Of a stretch of DNA of 64,000 nucleotides, positions 7,461-15,824 are shown piece after piece. Location of the stretch: positions 2,085,501-2,149,500 of the forward strand of contig NC_013665.1 of the NCBI RefSeq assembly GCF_000011005.1. Reading direction: 5' to 3'. This stretch comes from Methanocella paludicola SANAE. GTDB lineage: Archaea > Halobacteriota > Methanocellia > Methanocellales > Methanocellaceae. The number at the start of each line of letters is the position of its first letter. Positions within the stretch are counted from its first letter, which is position 1. The notes beneath the pieces were generated by a model. The model worked only from the letters and a program-made list of their open reading frames with translations, had not been told where the DNA came from and made no database searches. The translations under genes were made by a program, and so were the position numbers.

Positions 7461-7802
7461 TCACAGGTAAGGCGAGCCATAATCGTGCGTGCCCATTTCG
7501 CGCTCGACGTCGCGCTTCATCTGGATGTACTTATCGATCATCAGGTTACTGGTATAAAGCTTAAGCTCATTCTGGGTCTTAAAGGCGGGAGTAGTGGTCA
7601 CCCGTGTGTACCGGGACTCCGGGGTCACGTTGTCCGTGATGTCGACGGCCGCGAACTCGCCCCCGGGAAGCTCGTAGGCCAGGTAGTCGCCGACCCGTCC
7701 CACGACCTTATATTTCGTCTCGGACTCGAAGATCTTCTCGATGAGCTCCCGCATATATCTCAGGATCTTACTGACCGTATCGACCGCTTGTTCTACCGAC
7801 AT
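7461..7802 (-). CDS. Unrecognised 113-residue protein
   Basis: The N-terminal third (MSVEQAVDTVSKILRYMREL) is an amphipathic helix. The middle is beta-prone (VVGRVGDYLAYELPGGEFAAVDI) and the end is helical (LYTSNLMIDKYIQMKRDVER). There is no Cys and no membrane segment, so it is probably a small cytoplasmic protein. Codon use matches the chromosome. No function can be proposed. Confidence 0.6.
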   Translation of the reverse strand: MSVEQAVDTVSKILRYMRELIEKIFESETKYKVVGRVGDYLAYELPGGEFAAVDITDNVTPESRYTRVTTTPAFKTQNELKLYTSNLMIDKYIQMKRDVEREMGTHDYGSPYL

Positions 7803-7939
7803 ACAGGCTCAACGTTCCACAATAACATTAATTATTTTATGAATAATATATAAAACCCTTATTCGAAATACATTGCTTTTCAGGAGTCCTTTCAGAAAAA
7901 CTACGGCAGTAAGAAAAAATCGATATCGGGATGATATCG

Positions 7940-8173
7940 CTATTTTTGCGGCTGCACAAGCAGATGGGACAGGTTCAGCCTCTGGAGCACGCCCTCGGCC
8001 TGGCCGGCAAAGTCCCTCTCAACGCCCCGGATAAAGGCAAGCTCGTCTAAACTGCTCACGGGCGTAACCTTCATGAGTACATCTGGCTCTGGCGCGGTAA
8101 CCCGTGCATTATTCTGGAGTTTACGGAGCTTTTCGTTCCATGCGATCAGCTCGTCGATCGGAATTCCTTGCAT
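7940..8173 (-). CDS. Unrecognised 77-residue protein
   Basis: It is highly charged and mostly helical (DELIAWNEKLRKLQNN, then ELAFIRGVERDFAGQAEGVLQRLNLSHLL). There is no membrane segment or Cys. It is flanked by AT-rich spacers that look like independent promoters. Function unknown. Confidence 0.5.
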   Translation of the reverse strand: MQGIPIDELIAWNEKLRKLQNNARVTAPEPDVLMKVTPVSSLDELAFIRGVERDFAGQAEGVLQRLNLSHLLVQPQK

Positions 8174-8353
8174 CTATGTCCTCCGCTATTGCATTTTAAG
8201 CCTTTACTACGGGAGCGGTAATAATTTATGCGATAATAATTATTAATATTGTTAAATTAATATTTATATAATAATGATATATCGCCGGATGCCGTGCTAA
8301 TATACGAAAAACCGGTTTAGCATGGCGAAAACAGGCATGGGTGACATAAGGCT

Positions 8354-8872
8354 TCAATCCATGTAAGGAATCTCGCCATACGTGCTGCCGTACTTCTGGT
8401 TATAGAGGTAAACGTTCCCGTTGTACGTGTATTTTACTTTCTTGATATCGTCCCTGCACGTGGCCTCGTTATCCGTGACGCGGGCGTACTCATCGCCCTC
8501 CGCGGACAGGTAGGCCTTATAGGCCTCTCCGCTGGCTATGGCCGTATTTTCACGCATTATGAACTCGTCGGTGAGGCCCCGGATCATCCCCAGCCAGGAC
8601 TGGAATTCCGCCTGAGTCATCTCAGTGCTCGTCTTGGCCGCATAGTACATGTCGAGTCGCTGGGTCTGCTCCCTGACAAGCTCGAGGTCGTAATTGTACT
8701 CGTTCAGCGCTTTTACGAGTAAGTCCTGATCATGTCCGCCCTGGCCCTCGCCATTGGCCAGACCCCCGATTGACCCGTATACATAGAACAGGATAGAGAT
8801 GAACGCCGCGGATACGACGATGACGACCGTGGCAAGGCCGATGAGCTTGAGAATATCGTCTACGCTGGTCAT
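8354..8872 (-). CDS. Membrane-anchored protein with helical extracytoplasmic domain
   Basis: This 172-residue protein has one strong N-terminal transmembrane segment (about residues 10-32, LIGLATVVIVVSAAFISILFY). A Gly-rich hinge and a helical, charged domain of ~120 residues follow (EYNYDLELVREQTQRLDMYY and similar). The end is Tyr-rich (YTYNGNVYLYNQKYGSTYG). No lipobox is present, so it is probably a signal anchor with the bulk outside. No family recognised. Confidence 0.6.
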   Translation of the reverse strand: MTSVDDILKLIGLATVVIVVSAAFISILFYVYGSIGGLANGEGQGGHDQDLLVKALNEYNYDLELVREQTQRLDMYYAAKTSTEMTQAEFQSWLGMIRGLTDEFIMRENTAIASGEAYKAYLSAEGDEYARVTDNEATCRDDIKKVKYTYNGNVYLYNQKYGSTYGEIPYMD

Positions 8873-8968
8873 GGCTGTAGAGTTTTATTCTCATTTAATT
8901 ATAAATATGCATACGTTTAGAAAAGAGCTTAAATCGCTTGAAAAGTTAACTTTTTGCCAGCTGATGAA

Positions 8969-9490
8969 TTATGGGGGGCTACGCTCGTGATCCATGACGA
9001 ACGCCTGGATCTGGCGGATACGCTGGTCGATGTCGCCGTTCACCTTATCCATCCCGGTGCTGGAGAAACGCTCAAGGGCGCTCATCATGGAGATCACCGG
9101 CAGCAGTGACAGGCGTATCATCAGGTACATCCGCGTCTCCTCTATATCCTCGGTCAGGTCATCCGGCTCCCCGGTAGACTTAAGCTTGGCATCGATATGG
9201 TGGTTGATCTCGTCGACGGTATTGTTGATGATGAACATGGCGTGAAGATCGTGCTCGTATATGGTCTCTGCGGCAAGCGTCGATAACACCGTAATAGAGT
9301 CCAGAGCCCGCTGCTTATCGGCGTTCTTGATAGCTTCGATGACCTCGAGCTTTGCCTTTAATACTCGGCTTTTGAACTCGGGGCTTTGACCGGGCTTCTT
9401 AGGCAGTATGCGGGCAGATGAGGGCGTTTCATCCTCCCGGGGAGGGATGACTGCACGTTTCCTGCCGGCCTTCTTGAACAGGTTAAACAT
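8969..9490 (-). CDS. Unrecognised helical protein with basic N-terminus
   Basis: This 173-residue protein starts MFNLFKKAGRKRAV. That amphipathic basic segment could touch the membrane. A Pro-rich linker and then an almost entirely alpha-helical domain follow (ALDSITVLSTLAAETIYEHDLHAMF, MIRLSLLPVISMMSALERF). The plan of a short amphipathic head plus helical bundle is seen in membrane-remodelling or scaffold proteins, but no homology can be claimed. Its neighbours are also uncharacterised. Confidence 0.55.
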   Translation of the reverse strand: MFNLFKKAGRKRAVIPPREDETPSSARILPKKPGQSPEFKSRVLKAKLEVIEAIKNADKQRALDSITVLSTLAAETIYEHDLHAMFIINNTVDEINHHIDAKLKSTGEPDDLTEDIEETRMYLMIRLSLLPVISMMSALERFSSTGMDKVNGDIDQRIRQIQAFVMDHERSPP

Positions 9491-9620
9491 CTTATCGTTC
9501 CCGCGGCATAAAATATGACTATATTAGAAGCGGCTGGATAATAAGCTTTATTGATGCCATAAAAAATAAATGCGCAGAATATTTTGGAAGATAAGGCTCA
9601 CATTTTTCTTGCTCGATGGT

Positions 9621-10283
9621 TTAGTTAAATTTGTCTTTCGACCTTAATGTGTTCTCGAAAAGATCAATTTGTTTCTTGACCAGTGAGATCGTTTCTTTTT
9701 GGTATACCAGGATCTCGCCGTTCAGCTCGATCAGCCGGTCCAGCTTATCGCCATTCACGGCATGGGCCGGGCCCTTCGCGATATCTTTGGCTGGCACCTT
9801 CCGCTCAGGTCGTTTCCTCAGATGGGACAGGCCGAGGTCCGCGAGGAGCTCGTCACCATGCTCCTTTACATCCATCTCGACCTGATGGATGTACTCGCGA
9901 TGTACGATGATATCGTCGATTACCGCTTCATTCCCATCGTCCTCGACGGTTGGAAGGCCGTCGCTTTCTATGATCGGCTCGCCCGCGAGCTCCGGCAGCC
10001 CGAAGTTATCCCCATCGCCGACGACCTCAATTTCATCGACGCGCTCGGGAGACACGTCGGGGACCCCCATGTGCCACTCGCCGCCATAATATCCGACCGC
10101 GACGTGGCTCTTATTAGAAAATTTTTTCCGGACGTAATCAAGGTGCCTTAAGTCCACGAACGTGGTAATGACCTCGTCCTCAGCCTTTATAAGGACTTTA
10201 GCCCTTTTACTTAAAGGATTCCATGGCTTAAGGATGCCCACTATCTCGCCTACGGCCACGCTTCCGGTGGTCTTGCCGTCCAC
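9621..10283 (-). CDS. Unrecognised protein with beta-barrel-like head and coiled-coil tail
   Basis: This 220-residue protein starts at GTG 10283, after GGGG about seven bases upstream. The first ~75 residues (VGEIVGILKPWNPLSKRAKVLI, VAVGYYGGEWHMGVP) look like a small beta-barrel of PRC or OB type. A long acidic linker follows, then a basic segment, and the last ~30 residues form a coiled coil (LIELNGEILVYQKETISLVKKQ). No catalytic motif is visible. It may be an adaptor. It is not clearly in an operon with the 173-residue gene (130 bp gap). Confidence 0.55.
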   Translation of the reverse strand: MDGKTTGSVAVGEIVGILKPWNPLSKRAKVLIKAEDEVITTFVDLRHLDYVRKKFSNKSHVAVGYYGGEWHMGVPDVSPERVDEIEVVGDGDNFGLPELAGEPIIESDGLPTVEDDGNEAVIDDIIVHREYIHQVEMDVKEHGDELLADLGLSHLRKRPERKVPAKDIAKGPAHAVNGDKLDRLIELNGEILVYQKETISLVKKQIDLFENTLRSKDKFN

Positions 10284-10697
10284 TATTTGCCCCCTATTAT
10301 GAGAACGCTGATCTCAAAAAACTAATAATGACAGCGATACTAAATTTCGGTCGCCGCCAGGGATAGAACAACAGCTATCCGCCTATACGCTTATGTGATC
10401 AGCGCTCGCTTATATATAACGTATTATATATTGACCATTACCAATGATAAATATTACTCTGTTCAGAGAGTCCCGTCTAACTATTAGTCATGTTTGACAT
10501 TGCATATTAAGATTATTCAGCAACTCAAACTATTCATAGTCAGATGTTTAGCGTTTTTATGTGATCGGCCTGCTCCTTTTACTACAAAGATTTTAACTGT
10601 TCAGGCCTAACAGAGGTTACAGCAGTAAGTACGGGCCAAATCGTAGCTTAGAGAAGCCTTATTAGCGATGGCCCGGTACTATCGATCGGTGAAAATC
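10284..10697. other. Non-coding stretch of about 410 bases
   Basis: No convincing gene is seen on either strand. The stretch is AT-rich and includes a TATA-like run (10411-10436, TATATATAACGTATTATATA). Both flanking genes point away from it, so it should hold their two divergent promoters. No repeat or structured RNA was recognised. Confidence 0.5.
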
Positions 10698-11132
10698 ATG
10701 GACAAAACGTTAATAGTTCTAGGAGTTCTCGTGCTCGCGGGCATCGGCTTGACCGCGGCCATGGTCGTTACTTCCCCGGCTCAGGGATCGCCCAACGCAG
10801 TGCCCCCGGCCCCCGGGAACCCGGTACACCCCAATGACCCCACTGTCATGCAGAACGATAAGCTCACGATGGCGAAGCAGTTCGTGATGGACGATGCCAC
10901 GTTCCAGTTCGACGGCATGGCCGACACGGTCATTGCCGCGCTCGACGAGGGCACGGGCATCGCAACGATCGAGTTCACCTCCAGGACCGCGGGCTATGGT
11001 AACAGGTCCGGCATGATCGTCGCCGAGGTGCTCACAGCACACAAGGCGGCCATCAAGATCTCCGGCAACCAGGTCGTGTCCGCAGTTATGGACGAGAAGT
11101 GGGACATGTTAACCCAGAAAGAGATCGCCTGA
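10698..11132 (+). CDS. Signal-anchored secreted protein, unrecognised
   Basis: This is 144 residues from ATG 10698, placed six bases after GGTGA; an upstream ATG at 10668 would add ten polar residues in front of the signal. The N-terminus (TLIVLGVLVLAGIGLTAAMVV) is a signal or anchor. A Pro/Asn linker (SPNAVPPAPGNPVHPNDP) follows, then a compact alpha/beta domain (FDGMADTVIAALDEGTGIATIEFTSR, AHKAAIKISGNQVVSAV). Probably displayed outside the membrane. No family known to me. Confidence 0.65.
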   Translation: MDKTLIVLGVLVLAGIGLTAAMVVTSPAQGSPNAVPPAPGNPVHPNDPTVMQNDKLTMAKQFVMDDATFQFDGMADTVIAALDEGTGIATIEFTSRTAGYGNRSGMIVAEVLTAHKAAIKISGNQVVSAVMDEKWDMLTQKEIA

Positions 11133-11191
11133 TTTAGTACACTTTTCTATCTTTTTATAAAAAAGGGGCAGGGTAGCCCGATCATTCGGGC

Positions 11192-11608
11192 TTACCACCA
11201 TCCACTGCCGCCCCACCAGTTATTGCACCAGTTGTTCCACCAGCCGCACTGCTGCCACCAGGGCCACCATCCGCCGCCCCAGCCACCCCAGCCGCCCCAG
11301 CCACCCCACCAGGGCCTGAAGCCGAAGCCGGAACCGAAGAAGCGGTTACGGAAACCGAAACCACGTCCGAAGAAGCCATGCCCTCCGAAACCGTGGCCCA
11401 CGCCGAAGCCATGGCCCACGCCGAAGCCATGCCCTCCGAAACCGCGGCCCACGCCGATGCCGCCCCCGAAGCCGCCTCCGCCATGGCCATTCCGGGCGTC
11501 GACGATCGGAGTTATCAGGCTATATGCCGGTATCAGCATGATGAGGACCAGCGCTGCTGCCACTAATTTTGCATTGAGATTCGTTTTTTCACCCCGTACA
11601 GTATACAA
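11192..11608 (-). CDS. Gly/Trp-rich low-complexity secreted protein
   Basis: This 138-residue protein has a signal sequence (AALVLIMLIPAYSLITPIVDA). It is then almost entirely Gly with His, Phe, Arg and later Trp: GHGFGVGHGFGVGHGFG, then WWGGWGGWGGWGGGWW and NNWCNNWWGG. The order of zones (His/Gly, Phe/Gly, Trp/Gly, Asn/Trp/Cys) suggests a self-associating surface material. The only start in frame is TTG at 11608. GGGGTGA lies inside the gene rather than ahead of it, so the start is uncertain or the transcript may be leaderless. No homolog is claimed. Confidence 0.7.
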   Translation of the reverse strand: MYTVRGEKTNLNAKLVAAALVLIMLIPAYSLITPIVDARNGHGGGGFGGGIGVGRGFGGHGFGVGHGFGVGHGFGGHGFFGRGFGFRNRFFGSGFGFRPWWGGWGGWGGWGGGWWPWWQQCGWWNNWCNNWWGGSGWW

Positions 11609-11709
11609 TAATAAAAATTAAAAACAGAATGGCTACATATAGTGCGCCAATACGCTATTTTAGATATTTTCGATAAATTGCCCGGTTAACTGTAAATGGG
11701 AAAGCCGTA

Positions 11710-12126
11710 TCATTTTTTATTGAGCCCGGTGAACGTACGCTGGTGCTCTTCCTCCTGCATCAGGATCTCTATGAAGATGTGCGCCGTGGTCAGGTCCCCT
11801 TCCTTTTCGGCCAGTGGTATGATCTCTTTGTACATCTTAATGGCCTCGTCCTCGGCCTTGATGTCGTTCTCGAGCATCTCCTTCAGGCTCGTGCCGACGC
11901 TGATGGGGTCGGGCTTCGTCGTCGGGATGCCGCCCAGGTAGAACAGCCGCTCGGCGATCTTCTCGGCGTGCTTCATCTCCACTATGCCGATCTTCTTGAG
12001 CTCGTCGTGGACGGCGTAGCCATGCACTCCCACCCACTGCGCATGCTGCCACACGTACTGGATGGAAACCTGCAGTTCCCGGGCTATGGCCCGGTTCATC
12101 ATGTCCATTAGCTTTTTAGATGCCAT
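11710..12126 (-). CDS. Bacterioferritin-like ferritin superfamily protein
   Basis: This 138-residue four-helix protein has the di-iron pattern of the ferritin superfamily: Glu in RAIARELQVSIQY, ExxxH in GIVEMKHAEKIAERL, Glu in IKAEDEAIKMYKEI, and ExxH in ILMQEEEHQRTF. These would form a ferroxidase centre. The length and the VWQHAQW/VHDELKKIG details fit archaeal bacterioferritin/DPS-like proteins annotated as bacterioferritin. It probably oxidises and sequesters iron or protects against peroxide. It is monocistronic, with its own AT-rich promoter upstream near 12180-12240. Confidence 0.85.
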   Translation of the reverse strand: MASKKLMDMMNRAIARELQVSIQYVWQHAQWVGVHGYAVHDELKKIGIVEMKHAEKIAERLFYLGGIPTTKPDPISVGTSLKEMLENDIKAEDEAIKMYKEIIPLAEKEGDLTTAHIFIEILMQEEEHQRTFTGLNKK

Positions 12127-12259
12127 CGTTCGTTCCCTCTTCCTTATCTATCGAAAGAACGAAAGCCGCATTTAAAAGGCTATGGAGCGTTTTTTATGTC
12201 TATTTTATGTGAATAAAAAGAAAACGTTTTTATTGAGTATTAGTATCCTGTACCGGCCT

Positions 12260-13015
12260 CTACGCCTTTTGCTTTGACTTCAGGTCGCCAAGATAGTCGT
12301 ACAGGAACGCGGCGATGAGCGCTCCGAGGATGGGGCCGATGATGTATATCGGGAACTGCCACCACAGGTTCTGGCCGCTGAAGAGCATGCTGGCCACGTA
12401 AGGCCCGAATGTCCTGGCCGGGTTCAGGGAGCCGCCGGTCAGGTTCCCGATGGCCATGATGCCCAGTGACGCCACGAAGCCGATAGCCAATCCTGCGAAG
12501 CCCGACGGGGCTCGCTTATCCACGGCTGTCCCCATGATCGTAAGCACAAGGAAGAAGGTCGCGATCGTTTCGAGAGCAATGGCCTGCCAGTAGGATACTC
12601 CGGAAGCCATTGTCGTAGCCCCGAAGTTATTACCCGTCGCCAGAGAACCCCACAGGAGGGCGACGGATAATGATGCAAGCGTTGCCCCGATCAGCTGGGC
12701 TACGATGTAGTAGAGTGTATCCATTAGAGGCAGTCTTCCGGTAGCCCACATGGCTATGCTGACCGCGGGATTGATGTGCGTGCCCGAAATGTGGCCGAAC
12801 ACGTATGCCATGACCGCTATGGCCAGGCCGAACGCCAGGCCGATCGCCAGCCACTCCGATATGCCGAACCCTACATTGAACTCATTTCCGGGGATCGGTG
12901 TCCATCCTTTAACGAGCAGTGCCGCAGTGACGACCGCGCCCGTTCCCAGAAATACCAGGACGTAGGTCCCGATCAATTCAGCTAAAGAACGTTTTATAAG
13001 ACTGATCTCTGCCAT
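12260..13015 (-). CDS. aqpM: Aquaporin (MIP family)
   Basis: This 251-residue membrane channel has six predicted helices plus the two half-helices marked by NPA boxes: GHISGTHINPAVS in the first half and LTGGSLNPARTFGP in the second. The Arg after the second NPA is the selectivity-filter arginine. The family conducts water, and archaeal AqpM also passes small solutes such as H2S or CO2. The assignment to AqpM rather than AqpZ rests on archaeal origin, with Ile/Gly-rich filter regions not analysed further. A short basic tail (GDLKSKQKA) is cytoplasmic. Confidence 0.9.
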   Translation of the reverse strand: MAEISLIKRSLAELIGTYVLVFLGTGAVVTAALLVKGWTPIPGNEFNVGFGISEWLAIGLAFGLAIAVMAYVFGHISGTHINPAVSIAMWATGRLPLMDTLYYIVAQLIGATLASLSVALLWGSLATGNNFGATTMASGVSYWQAIALETIATFFLVLTIMGTAVDKRAPSGFAGLAIGFVASLGIMAIGNLTGGSLNPARTFGPYVASMLFSGQNLWWQFPIYIIGPILGALIAAFLYDYLGDLKSKQKA

Positions 13016-13126
13016 AAAATGATCTCCAATAAAGCCCCGGGCTCATGCCCTTAATGTAAATAGGCTTATGTGATATATGGTTGCTATTGAATAAAATAGA
13101 TATCGATAAAAAAAGGATAAAAAAGA

Positions 13127-13681
13127 TCAGCTGGAGCTCGCAGACGTAATATTGCGCACCATGATCTGGTAGTGCAGCGTCTTTCCGGCAAGCGGGTAGT
13201 TGAAGTCTATGAGCACCGTCGTATTGTTCGGTATCGCGTAGACCGTCACCGGCTGCATCCCGTAGTAGAGCGTGTCGTTGACGTGCGGAGTGATGTTATT
13301 CGCCAGCAGGTCGGTCATGTTCACTGGCTGGATGAGCGACGGGTCGTAGTCGCCGTACGCCAGGTCCGGCGATATCGTGACGTTCTTAGACTCATTCAGC
13401 TTCATGCCGATGACCGCATCGTCGAAGCCCTCGATGACGTCCCCTGCGCCTGCCGTGAACGTGATCGGCTCATAGGTCAGGTACTCGTCGTATATCCCGG
13501 ATTCCCTTGCCACCGACTCAATGGAAGTATCGAAGATCGTGCCGTTATCGAACATCCCGATGTAATCGACGGTGACCGTATCGTTCTTCGCCACGGTCTT
13601 TTCGGTCGTCCCCGTGCATCCGGCTACCAGCGCTATTGACAGGACCAGTAGAATGGCCCAGATATATCGTTTGCTTTGCAT
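13127..13681 (-). CDS. FKBP-type peptidyl-prolyl isomerase lipoprotein
   Basis: About 184 residues from the ATG at 13681, preceded by GTGA six bases upstream; a GTG nine bases earlier is also possible. A signal peptide ends in a lipobox (ALVAGCTGT). The domain reads VTVDYIGMFDNGTIFDTS, ITFTAGAGDVIEGFDDAVIGMKLNESKNVTI and DLAYGDYD, the FKBP core found in SlyD-like archaeal isomerases. The segment between about residues 110 and 150 corresponds to the insert-in-flap chaperone domain. It should fold exported proteins at the outer membrane face. Four or more N-x-S/T sites suggest it is glycosylated. Confidence 0.9.
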   Translation of the reverse strand: MQSKRYIWAILLVLSIALVAGCTGTTEKTVAKNDTVTVDYIGMFDNGTIFDTSIESVARESGIYDEYLTYEPITFTAGAGDVIEGFDDAVIGMKLNESKNVTISPDLAYGDYDPSLIQPVNMTDLLANNITPHVNDTLYYGMQPVTVYAIPNNTTVLIDFNYPLAGKTLHYQIMVRNITSASSS

Positions 13682-13865
13682 AATGGTCACTGTATCTATG
13701 CTTCATCCAATGCCGTATTCGCTATATATCCTTTCTCGCCGGATTCTCCAACCAGACGTGCGCATGGATACTCTTTTTAAGGGCTCTGAAAAGCTGTGTT
13801 TCCGCCTTTTCATCCGGCAATACTTTTCGTCCCCCGTACCATAGGCTAAAACGGGAGATGGATTG

Positions 13866-14390
13866 ATGAAAATAGTGAATGGATTTTTAGCGGCAGCATT
13901 AGTTCTGCTCGCCGTATCGATGGTCGCGGTGCCCGCGTTCGCATTCTTCCCTGGACCTCTAGGAGGCTTTTGGGGCAGAGGCATGGCATTTCCGGGCGCG
14001 TTCGGCTGTGGCGTTCCGCCCGTAGCCGGGTTTGGCGGTTTCCCGTTCGCAGGAGGCTGCGGGTTCCCAGTAGCCGGAGGCTGCGGGTTCCCAGTAGCCG
14101 GAGGCTGTGGGTTCCCTGCCGCCGGAGGATTCGGAGTGCCGGGGGCTGCAGGCTTCGGTGTGCCCGGGATCGGGGGCTACGGAGTACCCGGATATGGCTC
14201 GCCGTTCGGCACGCCATTCGGCGGATATCCTGGCATGGGCGGCTATGGCATGCCTAACGCCAACTTTGGCGCGAATGCCGGATACCAGATGCCCGCCGGC
14301 AATACGGCATACGGCAACATGCCCCTCAAATCCGTCGGGAACCTGGGCATGGGTGCTGGATTCGGCGGCATGCCGTCCGGTTACGTTTAA
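13866..14390 (+). CDS. Gly/Pro/Phe-rich repeat-containing secreted protein
   Basis: This is 174 residues from ATG 13866, just after GGGAGATGG. It has a signal peptide (FLAAALVLLAVSMVAVPAFA), then short Gly-rich repeats: three copies of GGCGFPVA/AA, then GFGVPG, GYGVPG and GYGMP units. One Cys per early repeat could give disulfide cross-links. The composition resembles elastomeric or sheath proteins. It probably belongs to the same functional class as the Gly-rich proteins at 11.2-11.6 kb and 41.9-42.3 kb. A TTG immediately before the ATG was not preferred. Confidence 0.7.
   Translation: MKIVNGFLAAALVLLAVSMVAVPAFAFFPGPLGGFWGRGMAFPGAFGCGVPPVAGFGGFPFAGGCGFPVAGGCGFPVAGGCGFPAAGGFGVPGAAGFGVPGIGGYGVPGYGSPFGTPFGGYPGMGGYGMPNANFGANAGYQMPAGNTAYGNMPLKSVGNLGMGAGFGGMPSGYV
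14052..14123 (+). repeat. Three tandem 24-bp coding repeats
   Basis: Units begin at 14052, 14076 and 14100, each starting GGAGGCTG and coding for GGCGFPVA-type octapeptides. The first two are identical over their 24 bases, and the third has a few changes, indicating recent duplication inside the gene. Confidence 0.8.
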
Positions 14391-14471
14391 AAACTTTTTT
14401 TATTTTCTATATTTGCACCAAATCGTATACTATTATTTGAATTCATATAGTTCTATTTAGATGCTTGTTTT

Positions 14472-14793
14472 TTAAGCCACCAAGCATACAAAGGCACTAT
14501 TCTCACCACAATGGCACGGAGCGCACGAAGGCTCACAGAGCCTTTTTTTAGATGGAGGTCACAAAGGTCACAGAGCATGCTTTTTGTGTAAAGAGGCACA
14601 AAGGGGACAATGACACGATGACAAAAAGTGCTCTTGTTCATTCCATAGTGCCATTGTATCCTTTGTGCCCTAAAGACAATGAACCGGTCTTTGTGACCTC
14701 TGTCCCTTACATTTTAAAAAAAGTCTTTGTGAGCCTTCGTGAACTCCGTGCCATTGTGGTGAGAATAGTGCCTCTGTATGCTTAGTGACTTAA
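14472..14793. repeat. Family A long imperfect palindromic repeat, copy 1 (322 bp)
   Basis: The left half begins TTAAGCCACCAAGCATACAA. The reverse complement of the right half begins TTAAGTCACTAAGCATACAG, and the two stay alignable inward through CTCACCACAATGGCACGGAG. The arms are full of GGCACNGAG/GTCACAGAG-like units. Copy 2 at 35589-35910 is similar in sequence but inverted. It lies between two genes and encodes nothing evident. Confidence 0.85.
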
Positions 14794-14851
14794 AAACCAG
14801 GCTTTGGCCTGTAGCAATAATCATATGAGCGTATTCATTAAAAGCACGTAA

Positions 14852-15679
14852 TTACTGGTTTCGTAAATATTCCTCAACACGGTCAAGCCATTCAGCCGCA
14901 AGACAGTTGAACAGCCCTTCCTGCTCGACTTCAAGTCCATGCCCGGCCCGGTCAAGGACGGCGAACGTGCTCCTCGTGTATATGCCGGCGAGCTTCATGG
15001 CATCCTTATAGCCCACGGACGCGTCCTGGCGCCCGGCGAGGATGAGCGATGGCTTATCGAAGGGCTGCGGAAGCCGGTCGACGTCGAACGAGCACTCGTA
15101 ACCTTGCTTTTTCAGGCGCTCCAGGAAGGCCCTGTCCTCATTAAGGCGACCCGGGAGTATGTCCTGCTGGAACCGCTCCCAGCGGCGACGGTCTTGGAGG
15201 AGAAGCATGCGCTCGAAGAACTTACGGTCCTCCGGGTCGATGGAGGCCAGCAGCTTTTCGTCCCTGACGAACACGGTCCTGGGGGGGAGCTGTCGCTTCG
15301 AGCGGTCGCCCACCATGACGGGACAGATCAGCAGAACGCCGTCGATCCGGCCGGGTATCCTGTTCACCATGCCCCGGGCGATGTATCCCCCGTAGGACTC
15401 GCCCGCAACTAAAAAACTGCCCTTTATGACTTTCTCGCTGAACTTGATGACGATGTCGAGCACCTGGTCGGAGTTTCCCAGCCATTCAGGGGCCTTCGAC
15501 TTCCCCATGCCCGGCATGTCGATGTAGATGCGCCGGTATCCGGGGCGGCATTTGAAGACAGGCTCCATGCAGCCGGCCATGACGTTGTGGTCGATCCCGT
15601 AGCCGTGGAGCATTAATACGGGAAAGCCCTCTCCGCATACCTCATAATAGACGCTGACGCCGTCGACCTCGCAAAACAT
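14852..15679 (-). CDS. Alpha/beta hydrolase
   Basis: This is 275 residues from ATG 15679, which begins MFCEVDGVSVYYEVCGEG, the normal start of the fold; a TTG 60 bases upstream would add a poorly matching extension. It has the oxyanion motif VLMLHGYG, the nucleophile elbow GESYGG, a late acid around LAGRQDASVGY and the catalytic His in DRAGHGLEVEQ. This is the Ser-Asp-His order of the hydrolase fold (esterase, lactonase, or C-C bond hydrolase). The substrate cannot be told. It is a single gene with no partner. Confidence 0.85.
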   Translation of the reverse strand: MFCEVDGVSVYYEVCGEGFPVLMLHGYGIDHNVMAGCMEPVFKCRPGYRRIYIDMPGMGKSKAPEWLGNSDQVLDIVIKFSEKVIKGSFLVAGESYGGYIARGMVNRIPGRIDGVLLICPVMVGDRSKRQLPPRTVFVRDEKLLASIDPEDRKFFERMLLLQDRRRWERFQQDILPGRLNEDRAFLERLKKQGYECSFDVDRLPQPFDKPSLILAGRQDASVGYKDAMKLAGIYTRSTFAVLDRAGHGLEVEQEGLFNCLAAEWLDRVEEYLRNQ

Positions 15680-15824
15680 GGATGCAATATTAGTGCCGTC
15701 GGGGTAAAATAAGTATTGACAGGCACTGTGTGCCAACAAATCCGTCTAAATGGGCTGTGATATGCGTTATATTCAATTGTTATATTAATCGTGGCGTATC
15801 GCAGAGTAATCAACGTGGTATGAG

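Noticed and set aside
9699-10151. Plus-strand 150-codon open frame
   Set aside because: Antisense to the minus-strand gene with a ribosome binding site and coiled-coil end; no independent support.
14052-14123. Possible CRISPR-like repeat block
   Set aside because: Units are adjacent without spacers and lie in frame in a secreted protein gene.
14453-14785. Small open frames inside the family A repeat
   Set aside because: They are translations of palindromic repeat arms; both strands give similar products, so the repeat explains them.
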